Below the pieces are notes generated by a model, which saw only the letters and a list, made by a program, of their open reading frames with translations, had not been told where the DNA came from and did no database searches. A stretch of 64,000 bases of DNA, from NCBI GenBank assembly GCA_039819485.1, contig JBCBRY010000026.1, positions 1 through 64,000 on the forward strand, written 5' to 3'. Below are positions 17,556-25,929 of the stretch, piece after piece (within the stretch, counting starts at the first letter, position 1; the number at the start of each line of letters is the position of its first letter). Both the position numbers and the translations under genes were made by a program. The DNA is from UBA6168 sp039819485 (GTDB lineage: Bacteria > Bacteroidota > Bacteroidia > Chitinophagales > Saprospiraceae).

Positions 17556-20500
17556 TCAAATACGAATATCCAACTGGTTGAAAAATCGGAGCAACCGTCG
17601 GATGGTTTCCGTCAAGTCTCCTGTGCCATGTTTTCCTTCGATTGATTTGCGAATAAAAGTGAAATGTGCTTTTTCACTGTCGAGATTTCGGATGGAGCCT
17701 CCTTTTTTCCAAGCTTTACGGTAGTACTCTTCAATTTCATCAGCTATTTCATCAAGTTTGTCCGGATCGTCTTTGACGAAAAATAACTGGCAGGTCAGGT
17801 AATTGACCAATTTGATGCAATCCCAAAAATTAACGTCCTTTTGATTTTTGAGATTATCCTTATTTTCTGGCGTATGGTATTCGATTTTCGCCTTAACATA
17901 ATCCCGGTGATCTTCCCCTATCGTTTTCTTGATATCGCTTGCCCGAGTTGAGATTGCTTTTTGAGAAGGGCCATTACTTTTATTCTCTTTATTTCTTTTA
18001 GCCTTATTCTCATAATAACATCTAAGTATTTCCTCAATCACGATCCAGTTGGTCAATTGATAGTGCCCTTCCCTGCCAATATCTTTTTCTTTTCGATATC
18101 CTTCTTGATAGTTGTCTGCTCCATCTTGCAGGTAACCCATCTGATCTTTTTCCTTATTATCGGACCAGTGTACGATGTTTTTGTAAAAGCTACCGATGAC
18201 GCCCAGCACATCGCTGGTCTCATACATTTTTTTCAAATCATTAAAGGATTCCAGCACCTGGTCCTTTTCTTTTCCCAAGTCTTTCAGTAGGAGTTCCAGG
18301 TCATCGATCCTGTCCTTATAGTCTCCGGAATTGCTTTTGCTTTTGAGACTTTTGAGTTCTTTGACCAAATTGTCGTGTTTTACTGGCAGGCAGTTGCTCC
18401 TGATATTGGTATAGGTCTTGAAGCTGTTCATGGAATAGTTGGTTCCGGGTTTGGCCATCAACTGCTCGAATTTTTCGATTCCGGTCTTATATTCTCCCAT
18501 GGTGTAGTAAGCATCTACTTCCATTTCAAGTACCCTGTCGGTTTTCAATTTCTGGTCGGCATCCTGAATGGCCTGACTGATTTCACGCAGCCATTTCATC
18601 AGAGAGTCATAATTTCCTTTACTGGAAAACTTGGCACTGTTGAGCAAGACCTCCAGCTCTATCAATATTTCTTTCTCAAGCGTATATTTCTTTTCCTTGT
18701 CAGTTGAGTTACTGTTATTTTCCAAGGTGTAGTGGGGATCACCGTAACATTGGTACGCGCCCCAGGTATTGTTTCGATCGCCAAACCTTTTATAGCAGTC
18801 TTTCCTGGCTTTGAGCACGGCTTCGCCAAATTTAAACCCACCAAACATGTAGTCATAAAATCTATTGGCAAAGTACCTGGCTGCATTATCATCAACCACC
18901 CATCCGGCTACAATAATGGCCTTCACGCCATTTTTTATGAACTGGGTGCCAATATTCGCTGCGAGCTTATACTTTTCACGGAAATATTGCTCGTCGTCTG
19001 CGTCTACTTTCCCCAGGTGGCAGCAGTTGATAAATACCAGTTCAGGCGTTTTGATCTGTTGAATCTCAGCAGCGGTCAACACCAGATCTTTGGACAGGAG
19101 GATGCCGGTTTGTCTGAGCTTGCCATAGTTCACTACACCGTGACAGGCTACATGAAGAATTTGATATTCCGTATTGAATAGTTTCCGTAAAACATCCCCG
19201 GAGTTTTTTCTGATGACCGAAACCGGATTATATCTTTTCTTCTCCAACAATGAAACAATTTCGTTTGCCTCTCTTTTGGCGGCCTGCAACTGCGGGATTT
19301 TACAATTGGGGCCAAGTATGGGGTCACCGATGACCAATGATGTTTCCTTGGCCGTCGACTGCCTGGTCCGGATTTCGTCGCTGGAGGCCAGTTGGCGGAT
19401 CATGCCTGCGTTGATACAGAGAGGGCTTTCGTCCTTTCCTCCCAAGTTGAGCATTTCCAAAGGATATTGGGCGGTTTTTTCATCCAATACCCAGATGATG
19501 TTTTGCTGGTTCCGGAAAGCCGTTTTAAAATCATTGGGAATGAACAGCTCGAACACCGCTTTCAGGCTGTCCTTGTCACTGATCAATTTACTTTGATCGT
19601 AGCTCAGCAGGTGGTCAATAATCAAGGGATTGGTGAACTGGTTTCTGACCTCAACCTTGGCGCCATTTGTTGTTGCCGAAAATTTCACATATTCCTTGTG
19701 CAGGTATTCATTTTCAATTTTGACCGTTTCCTCTTGAACGAGAGCCGAGATGCGTTGCCACCAACCACTTTCATGGTCGTATGGAAACGGGGAATAAAAG
19801 CGGTTGCCGTCAACTTTCTGCAAGCCTCCTTTCAACTCAATGGTCATCCGCTCTTGCAGGTCTCTCTTCATTTTGTTCAGTATAAAGTAGGCATTGTTGG
19901 CCTTCGCCGTATACAATTCAATGAATTCGACCTCGTCGATGAGGGGATAGTTTTTATCGATACTCTTTGCACTCTGATTGGCCCTGGTAACCCCTTCCAG
20001 AATATAATTCATGGAGTTGGCCAACGAAAGATTCCCATAGTCACTGCCGACCAGGAGCGAAGAGACCTGGATGTTTTCCTTTGAGCTGTCAGGCTTACCT
20101 GGTTCATGTCTCAGGATGTATTCCACACATGCTTTTTCAACCGAGTTTCGAAGTTGGGAGGCAGTCAAATTTTCGGCCGTTCCCATTCCGACGACAATCG
20201 CTCCAACATCGTTCTTTGCGGTTGGAAGAATGACCAGGTTAGTTCCAATGGCACCTGGATATTGCCCGAGGTTTCTTCTTTCCAGGAGCTGGTTATCGAG
20301 CAGGTAGTTGAGTACACTTCCCGCCCCGATGATGAAGTCGTCCTTAAAATGGCCGATGATGACCGGATATTTGGCAAATTTTAAATCCCCGTTTTTGAAG
20401 GTGACTTTGAGGGGGCTTGGTTGGCTGGAGGTCTTTCTCTCGTATTTTGGTTCAACGCTAAATTGTAACAACTGCCGCAACTGGGTTTCTCTGTCATTGC

Positions 20501-23252
20501 TGAAGACGTAATTATCGGGCAGTTCAAAAGTGTCCTCGGAAGAGCGGTAAGAAGAAGGGTGATCGGGCAACTGGTCGGTTCTTCCTTTGCTCAACAGCTC
20601 TAAAATACCTGGAAAATGATCATCGTCATTGGCGAGTTCGCCATGTGTGGTTTCCATGTAGTAAACCCGGTTGGTGTCAACCAACTCTTTTGGGATTCCG
20701 GCTTTCCAGGTGACGCTGCCATCCCCTTGTCCCGTTCCCATGAACACCACCCTCGAGTTCCAGAACTGGAGGTTATTCTGTTTTACGAGGTTAAGGAGTT
20801 CTTTCCCACCTTTATCAGGGAACTCGATGCCACTCCATTTCTTGATAAACAGGCTGTGTGGCGTTTCTTTAGCTTTACCGGCGATGTAATATACTTTACT
20901 AAGGTCAAAATCAGTGTTGAGTATTTTTTCCTTGTACCGGGCAAATTTTTTCAAAATCGTTTCATTGGGCATCTGCCAACTATTGTCTCTCCTGACCTTT
21001 AAAAGTGCTTCCCACAATTCTTTTTCTTCAAAATGATGGCCTTGCAAAGGCATCAACTCCCACAGTCCGGGAAATTTGACAAAGCTGCGTAACAGATCTT
21101 TCCTGCTGTTTTTCTGATCGGCAAGTGCCAACAATTTTATCGTGGAGCTTTTACCAAGCAGGGTTTGGGCCATCAAGTACGAACCGTACCAGGGCGTCCC
21201 TAACAGCAGGCACCGAAAATCCACTTGTTCATTCAATTGCTCCCAGGTGGCCTTGTGTGACAACATCAATTGACGAACCACCAACCCACCCATGGAATGG
21301 GCAACAATATGGATCGGGATTTTTACGGGCTGCCCTTTTATTTCGGACAATTTCTTTTCTTTTTCCAAAATATCATTGACCTGGTCTTTCAAAGCATCGC
21401 TGGCCTTTTTGACCGATTGGCGCCAATCATACGGTAGTACGACCACCTGGTATTTGTTTGTCTTCAGATATTCGCCCAGTTTTTGGTAACTGGTTCTGAT
21501 GATCGACTCGGCCCTGATATCCTCGACCAGGGAGAAGATTCGCTCAAGCCCTCCTTTAATAAGTTGGTCATAGTCTAACCAAATTTCTTCATAGCCCTGT
21601 TTAGGTCCATTGGCGGTATTGTTTTTCGTGGTCGGTTGTTTGACTTTATGGTCAAGGTTAGACCCCATAATACCCGGAATGAGGATCACCACTGGGTCAT
21701 CATTTTCAATTAGTTTGGAACTATATCTGCCCCTGGCGAAAGAAATGCCGCGGTTGGCGGCGTAGTCATCTTTTTTCACCACTTTGAACCCCACCGGTTT
21801 TTTTCCTTTTTCCGTGTTCAGTGCTGTCCAAATGCTGTTTCTGACGCCTTCGTTTTTGAAATAGGACAAGTGCTGGATTTTGCCATCGGAGAAAAAGCTG
21901 TAATAGATATCATTACTCCGCCGGAAGCCTTGGTACATCGAATTTGTATCCACCACAAAATCATTGTCCGTCCGGAAGAAAAATTTAGTGGCGAAATAGA
22001 GCAGGGCCCGCCCAACATTGCTTGAATTTCCTGCATGCGCAGATATGATGCACAGTTCTCCTGCATAACTGTGATTGTCCCGGTATTGGTTCAACACCTG
22101 CAAAACAGGCGAACCTGGGATCATCGCTTCTATTCCCGGAAGGTGTTCGGGGTTGCCCCTTTGCCCGACAAATGCGATAATAAACTCTTTTAAGAACCTG
22201 TAGACTGGACTGGACTCGAATCCGCCAATCAGACCGACTGCATTGAGCAAAAGGTTTAGGAACCTGTCTGCCCTTTCTGAAATAAGCGTGGTACCATTGG
22301 CCGGGCAGGAAATTCGGACGTATTTGCTGACCTTTATTTGTTTTTCCTCCGCCTGTTCATTTAATCCTTTCAGCGCGATCAACTCATTTTCTCTGCCTGC
22401 ATTTCGGAGAATATTGAAATCAATGGTTCGGTAAGGATACTTGTTTAAATGACATCGGCTGAGATACTCTCCCACCAACCCACCGCGTGAAGAAGTGACG
22501 AGGTGTACCTCGATTCCTTTGGGTAGCAGCTCCATCAAGGTGAGCGCATTTTTGATCGGACTGACACTCCAGGTCCAGTGGTCAAACGCGAGGATGTTTT
22601 TCTTATAGCTTTCGACTATCCGTTTCCAGGACTTGGTATCATACAAATGGCCAAACGACCCCTTGGTGGTCGAAGTGGTACCATGCACGAACAACAGGAC
22701 GGGTTTTGTCAGGTCCAGTTCCTCTTTTTTCTCCTCAAAAGCGGTAAACTTGAAATCGCTTCCTACCAAGAACAGCCCCTCTTTGTCCACCAGGTTCTCG
22801 TCCAGTTTTTTGGCCAATAGCCTAGCCCCCTCTTCACTTAAGATATCTATGGCCTTATCCTTGACCCATCCACTTATCTTATCCTTGACGGACTTCAAAG
22901 GGTTGAAAATCTTGATTTTCTTCAGGTCAAAATCCTCCCATATACCACGGTCCGTGCCATCAACAGAAATATTAATATTCGATGAAATGGTCAGTACGCC
23001 GTCCTGCACCGCATCGCGGTTCTTGCTGGTCAGTAAAAACTCCAGTTCCTCATTGTTGGCCAGCCAAACAGTCCCGTCTTTCAAGATCAGTTCGGTTACA
23101 CATCCTTCTTCCAGTGTGGCGGTTTCAATGGTGCTACCCTCACTTCGGTCGGAAAAAATTTCATATTCGGCGACCATCTCGAACTCATTATGCTCTTCAC
23201 CAATTTGTTGTACTTCCTGATTGTTTTTCTTACCAATGATCTTTACTTCCAT
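17556..23252 (-). CDS. Giant twin alpha/beta-hydrolase-CHAT peptidase fusion
   Basis: 1898-aa soluble protein with no signal peptide or clear membrane segment. Residues ~180-330 form a first alpha/beta-hydrolase domain (LLFVHGTTSTTKG; nucleophile-elbow-like TSSRGGLVG near 251). Residues ~515-800 form a second, LCAT-like lipase domain (VVILIPGIMGSNL; HIVAHSMGGLVVR near 652). Residues ~960-1120 resemble the alpha/beta segment that precedes CHAT in large bacterial CHAT proteins (YPVIIGHFKDDFIIGA, GAIVVGMG). The CHAT caspase/separase-like domain spans ~1250-1510, with catalytic His in HVACHG (~1370) and Cys in FINCCHLG (~1411). The last ~380 residues are helical and charged. CHAT proteins are predicted proteases of bacterial cell-death and defence systems. 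This fusion could couple lipase and protease activity. It lies inside an acetate-use cluster. Confidence 0.85.
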   Translation of the reverse strand: MEVKIIGKKNNQEVQQIGEEHNEFEMVAEYEIFSDRSEGSTIETATLEEGCVTELILKDGTVWLANNEELEFLLTSKNRDAVQDGVLTISSNINISVDGTDRGIWEDFDLKKIKIFNPLKSVKDKISGWVKDKAIDILSEEGARLLAKKLDENLVDKEGLFLVGSDFKFTAFEEKKEELDLTKPVLLFVHGTTSTTKGSFGHLYDTKSWKRIVESYKKNILAFDHWTWSVSPIKNALTLMELLPKGIEVHLVTSSRGGLVGEYLSRCHLNKYPYRTIDFNILRNAGRENELIALKGLNEQAEEKQIKVSKYVRISCPANGTTLISERADRFLNLLLNAVGLIGGFESSPVYRFLKEFIIAFVGQRGNPEHLPGIEAMIPGSPVLQVLNQYRDNHSYAGELCIISAHAGNSSNVGRALLYFATKFFFRTDNDFVVDTNSMYQGFRRSNDIYYSFFSDGKIQHLSYFKNEGVRNSIWTALNTEKGKKPVGFKVVKKDDYAANRGISFARGRYSSKLIENDDPVVILIPGIMGSNLDHKVKQPTTKNNTANGPKQGYEEIWLDYDQLIKGGLERIFSLVEDIRAESIIRTSYQKLGEYLKTNKYQVVVLPYDWRQSVKKASDALKDQVNDILEKEKKLSEIKGQPVKIPIHIVAHSMGGLVVRQLMLSHKATWEQLNEQVDFRCLLLGTPWYGSYLMAQTLLGKSSTIKLLALADQKNSRKDLLRSFVKFPGLWELMPLQGHHFEEKELWEALLKVRRDNSWQMPNETILKKFARYKEKILNTDFDLSKVYYIAGKAKETPHSLFIKKWSGIEFPDKGGKELLNLVKQNNLQFWNSRVVFMGTGQGDGSVTWKAGIPKELVDTNRVYYMETTHGELANDDDHFPGILELLSKGRTDQLPDHPSSYRSSEDTFELPDNYVFSNDRETQLRQLLQFSVEPKYERKTSSQPSPLKVTFKNGDLKFAKYPVIIGHFKDDFIIGAGSVLNYLLDNQLLERRNLGQYPGAIGTNLVILPTAKNDVGAIVVGMGTAENLTASQLRNSVEKACVEYILRHEPGKPDSSKENIQVSSLLVGSDYGNLSLANSMNYILEGVTRANQSAKSIDKNYPLIDEVEFIELYTAKANNAYFILNKMKRDLQERMTIELKGGLQKVDGNRFYSPFPYDHESGWWQRISALVQEETVKIENEYLHKEYVKFSATTNGAKVEVRNQFTNPLIIDHLLSYDQSKLISDKDSLKAVFELFIPNDFKTAFRNQQNIIWVLDEKTAQYPLEMLNLGGKDESPLCINAGMIRQLASSDEIRTRQSTAKETSLVIGDPILGPNCKIPQLQAAKREANEIVSLLEKKRYNPVSVIRKNSGDVLRKLFNTEYQILHVACHGVVNYGKLRQTGILLSKDLVLTAAEIQQIKTPELVFINCCHLGKVDADDEQYFREKYKLAANIGTQFIKNGVKAIIVAGWVVDDNAARYFANRFYDYMFGGFKFGEAVLKARKDCYKRFGDRNNTWGAYQCYGDPHYTLENNSNSTDKEKKYTLEKEILIELEVLLNSAKFSSKGNYDSLMKWLREISQAIQDADQKLKTDRVLEMEVDAYYTMGEYKTGIEKFEQLMAKPGTNYSMNSFKTYTNIRSNCLPVKHDNLVKELKSLKSKSNSGDYKDRIDDLELLLKDLGKEKDQVLESFNDLKKMYETSDVLGVIGSFYKNIVHWSDNKEKDQMGYLQDGADNYQEGYRKEKDIGREGHYQLTNWIVIEEILRCYYENKAKRNKENKSNGPSQKAISTRASDIKKTIGEDHRDYVKAKIEYHTPENKDNLKNQKDVNFWDCIKLVNYLTCQLFFVKDDPDKLDEIADEIEEYYRKAWKKGGSIRNLDSEKAHFTFIRKSIEGKHGTGDLTETIRRLLRFFNQLDIRI

Positions 23253-23581
23253 GTTTTAGGTTTTTTGAATGATTATGAAGTTGTGCTTATGATGTAAGGT
23301 TGGCATCCTCTTACGGTTGCATAGTAACCGATGGAGAAGCCAGGTTGTCTTAATTTTTAATCTTGCACTAGTACCCACTTATTATTCTTTGATCCGGTTT
23401 TTACTTGCAAAGGGTTAACGGATGACAGGACGTCGAGAATTGGTTGCAATTTAGTATTAAATTTTAAAAAATAATCATCTGTGGCATTTTTTTAGAGTAG
23501 CCCTCCATTAGCCCCAACCAGGGAGATTTTACCATAGGTTATAAAAATTGGCAAATAGCGGCCAAAGTCAACTTTGTTCCA

Positions 23582-23623
23582 TATATTTGTTTTATAAAAA
23601 TAAATATATAGATAATTATTTAT
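23582..23623 (+). promoter_or_regulatory. arsR promoter and proposed ArsR operator
   Basis: TATATTTG at 23582-23589 matches the Bacteroidetes -7 consensus TAnnTTTG. Immediately downstream, ATAAATA (23600-23606) and TATTTAT (23617-23623) form an inverted repeat that overlaps the ATG at 23622. Within it, TAAATATATAGAT (23601-23613) is shared with sites before the porin and acs genes. Placement is ideal for autorepression. Confidence 0.6.
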
Positions 23624-23912
23624 GAAAACCCATTTTGACCTCTCGTTCCTGGAAGATTCGACCGAAACATTGCGGGCCATCGCCCATCCTGCCCGCCTGG
23701 CCATGATCGACCTGTTGCACAAAAATGGCAAAATGACGGTCACCCAGATATACGAACACCTCAACATAGAACAGGCAGTCGCTTCTCATCATCTTCGGAT
23801 TCTCAAGAACAAACATGTTGTCAAAGTAGAAAGGGAAGGCAAAAACTCAAACTACCAGTTAAACAAAGAAGATTTTTATGAAATAGTCACCATCCTCGAA
23901 CGGGTCATCTGA
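23622..23912 (+). CDS. ArsR-family winged-helix regulator, no cysteines
   Basis: 96-aa ArsR/SmtB-fold repressor. It shows LRAIAHPARLAMIDLL, the recognition-helix region QIYEHLNIEQAVASHHLRIL and a wing ending VEREGKNSNYQLN. It contains no cysteine, so it lacks the thiol metal or sulfide sites of classical ArsR, CadC or SqrR proteins. The inducer is therefore not predictable from sequence. It lies divergent from the CHAT giant and upstream of the porin gene. A shared 13-15 bp motif at its own start, at the porin and at acs makes it the best candidate for local control of acetate uptake and activation. Confidence 0.9.
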   Translation: MKTHFDLSFLEDSTETLRAIAHPARLAMIDLLHKNGKMTVTQIYEHLNIEQAVASHHLRILKNKHVVKVEREGKNSNYQLNKEDFYEIVTILERVI

Positions 23913-24084
23913 TTCCTGAACCCCGTTTTCCTGATCACCAATTTGGTCCACACTACCCTCTCCGCCATCCTTCAATTCAAGAATTAAGTTTTTTTATCCC
24001 TCTGAAAAAGGAAATGATTTTTGGTCAAAACCACCTTTTCAAAAACTTATTTCGGTTAATTTCAAAAAAAATTACACAAATACT

Positions 24085-24109
24085 TCTAAATATATAGATG
24101 TCTATATAT
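24085..24109 (+). promoter_or_regulatory. Proposed ArsR operator upstream of porin
   Basis: ATATATAGATGTCTATATAT (24090-24109) is a perfect 9-2-9 palindrome. It overlaps TCTAAATATATAGAT (24085-24099), which recurs exactly, inverted, upstream of acs, and shares 13 bases with the site at arsR. It ends 64 bases before the porin ATG. Confidence 0.6.
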
Positions 24110-24173
24110 ATTGCAGCGTCATTTTTATCCAACTGTCAAGAATCGCTTTTTAAAATCAATTAAAATCATTGTT

Positions 24174-25454
24174 ATGAAAGTCAAATTTACACTGACTATA
24201 ATTGCCGTATGTGCAATTTTCTTGGCAGCTTCGACCAACGCATTTACCCAGGAAATTGAGAAACCCGCAATAGACCATTCCTACAAACCGCTCACGTTGA
24301 AACTGAGCGAAGATGGCAAAAAATATGTCCGCTTTATTCTGTGGCACCAAATGTGGGTCACCTCCAACAACCTCGAGGCAGATGACTCGAAACTACAATT
24401 GACGCCCAGTATCCGCCGCTCTCGTTTTTTAGCCTTCTCGCAAATTTCACCGAGGTTTTTGATTTTGACCCATTTTGGTTTGAACAGTCTGACGCCCGGC
24501 AATGCAACGACATTGGGGAACAATGGCGACAGCCCCCAACTGTTCCTCCACGGTGCATGGGGTGAATTGAAACTTCATGACGGCATCTATCTAGGCTCCG
24601 GCCTCCACTACTGGAAAGGACTGACCCGCCTGGCCAACCAGAGCACGCTCAATTTCATGACGCTTGACCAGTCAAGGCCTTTCGTGGCCTGGCATTCTCT
24701 GGGCGTCACCGATCAGTTTGCCCGGCACCTGGGGATCTACGCAAAAGGACAGTTCGGAAAATTTGATTACCGCATCGCCTGGAACTCCCCCAACCGCAGT
24801 ACGCTGGGCAATGGGGCCAACTTCGGAACAAAGGGCAGCAACCTCACCTACGATGGCGTAAGTCAGGCAGATGAAGATGGCGATCCGGTAGGCAACAGTC
24901 TTTTCGAAGGATACTTCCGCTACAATTTCTGGGACACGGAATCGACCAAATTACCTTATCAGGTAGGCACCTATCTGGGTAAGAAAAAAGTCTTTGGAGT
25001 AGGGGCTGGATTTTTCTCGCATCCAAATGGCATGTATAATTCTGAAACCGGTGATCACAGCAATGTAAATCACGTGGCCGTAGATGCATTCCTCGACATG
25101 CCGGTCGGGCAAGGCAATGCGATCAATGCATATGCTTCCTTCATCAATTTTGATTATGGCGAAAACTATGTCAGCCGCTGGGGAGGCACCGGCACCTCTC
25201 TGTATGGCCAGCTTGGCTACTACATCGGGGCGGCCAAACTGATGCCTTACATCGCTTTTCAAAATGGTGATTATAACGGTCTTGATGACAATATTTCGGC
25301 CCTCGATATCGGTGCCAATTATTTTATCAACGGCCACCACTGCAAGGTTACATTGGAATATCACCGCATCAATGGAGATATCCGGGAAGCGGCCATTGCA
25401 ACGTCCGATGATGCGCTTTCACAAATTAGACTACAACTTCATATTTTCTTATAA
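24174..25454 (+). CDS. Outer membrane porin (phosphate-selective O/P-like)
   Basis: 426-aa beta-barrel protein. The ATG at 24174 gives a clear signal peptide (MKVKFTLTIIAVCAIFLAAS, then TNAFTQ); the longer frame from TTG 24111 would bury it. The mature part is strand-rich with aromatic girdles (RFILWHQMWV, SRFLAFSQISPRFLILTHFG, HGAWGELKLHDGIYLG) and ends in the terminal Phe-Leu typical of barrels. It is followed after 102 bases by the DUF4212/SLC5 symporter pair, so it probably brings the same small carboxylate across the outer membrane. The exact substrate is inferred only from context. Confidence 0.8.
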   Translation: MKVKFTLTIIAVCAIFLAASTNAFTQEIEKPAIDHSYKPLTLKLSEDGKKYVRFILWHQMWVTSNNLEADDSKLQLTPSIRRSRFLAFSQISPRFLILTHFGLNSLTPGNATTLGNNGDSPQLFLHGAWGELKLHDGIYLGSGLHYWKGLTRLANQSTLNFMTLDQSRPFVAWHSLGVTDQFARHLGIYAKGQFGKFDYRIAWNSPNRSTLGNGANFGTKGSNLTYDGVSQADEDGDPVGNSLFEGYFRYNFWDTESTKLPYQVGTYLGKKKVFGVGAGFFSHPNGMYNSETGDHSNVNHVAVDAFLDMPVGQGNAINAYASFINFDYGENYVSRWGGTGTSLYGQLGYYIGAAKLMPYIAFQNGDYNGLDDNISALDIGANYFINGHHCKVTLEYHRINGDIREAAIATSDDALSQIRLQLHIFL

Positions 25455-25463
25455 AAGCGAGGA

Positions 25464-25548
25464 GACAGGAGTCAGGTATCAGGAGTCAGGCGTCCGTTTT
25501 GAACAGGTTGCCGCTTCCTGAATCCTGGCCCCTGTCACCTGACACCTT
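25464..25548. repeat. Intergenic inverted repeat of CAGGAGT units
   Basis: The left arm holds tandem CAGGAGTCAGG units (25466-25490). The right arm (25515-25545) holds the inverted counterpart TCCTGAATCCTGGCCCCTG and CACCTGAC, pairing imperfectly. It lies between the porin and DUF4212 genes. Confidence 0.6.
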
Positions 25549-25556
25549 AAAACATT

Positions 25557-25814
25557 ATGTCTGGTAAAAATCTACAAGAATACTGGAAAAAGAACCTGCG
25601 CTATTTGTCCATCCTGCTGATCGTGTGGTTCTTGGTTTCCTATGGCTGCGGCATCCTCTTCGCCGATGCCCTCAACTCGATCCAGGTCGGAGGCTTCAAG
25701 CTCGGATTCTGGTTTGCCCAACAAGGTGCTATCTATGTTTTCGTAGCCCTTATCTTCATCTACGTCGTCTGGATGAACAAGCTCGACAAAGAGTACGACG
25801 TGAACGAGGAGTAA
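25557..25814 (+). CDS. DUF4212 sodium/solute symporter small subunit
   Basis: 85-aa membrane protein with two transmembrane helices (YLSILLIVWFLVSYGCGILF and AIYVFVALIFIYVVWMNKLD) and the family's N-terminal YWKKNLRYL motif and C-terminal DKEYDV. DUF4212 proteins (TIGR03647) are encoded immediately before a VC2705-family SLC5 symporter, as here, and are considered its small subunit. The ATG at 25557 gives the full family length. Most likely substrates are acetate or other short carboxylates, judging from the acs context. Confidence 0.92.
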   Translation: MSGKNLQEYWKKNLRYLSILLIVWFLVSYGCGILFADALNSIQVGGFKLGFWFAQQGAIYVFVALIFIYVVWMNKLDKEYDVNEE

Positions 25815-25816
25815 GA

Positions 25817-25928
25817 AATTGTTAATTGTTTGATTGTTAATTGTTTTCACAATTGTCGGAAATAATTCAATAATCAAGCAAATCAACAACCAATCAATCA
25901 ACAATTAACAATCATCAATCAATTCAAT
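25817..25928. repeat. Intergenic inverted repeat of TTAATTG/TTGATTG units
   Basis: Left arm 25817-25848 repeats GTTAATTGTTTGATTGTTAA. Right arm 25885-25928 carries CAATCAATCAACAATTAACA-type complements, including an exact GATTGTTAATTGTT pairing. It fills the gap between the small and large symporter subunit genes. Confidence 0.75.
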
Positions 25929-25929
25929 C

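Noticed and set aside
19392..20084. 230-aa plus-strand ORF opposite the CHAT giant
   Set aside because: The minus strand encodes the conserved central region; the plus frame has no features.
23622..23912. Arsenic or metal resistance operon
   Set aside because: The ArsR-type regulator has no cysteines and no arsenite pump, reductase or metal ATPase gene is adjacent.
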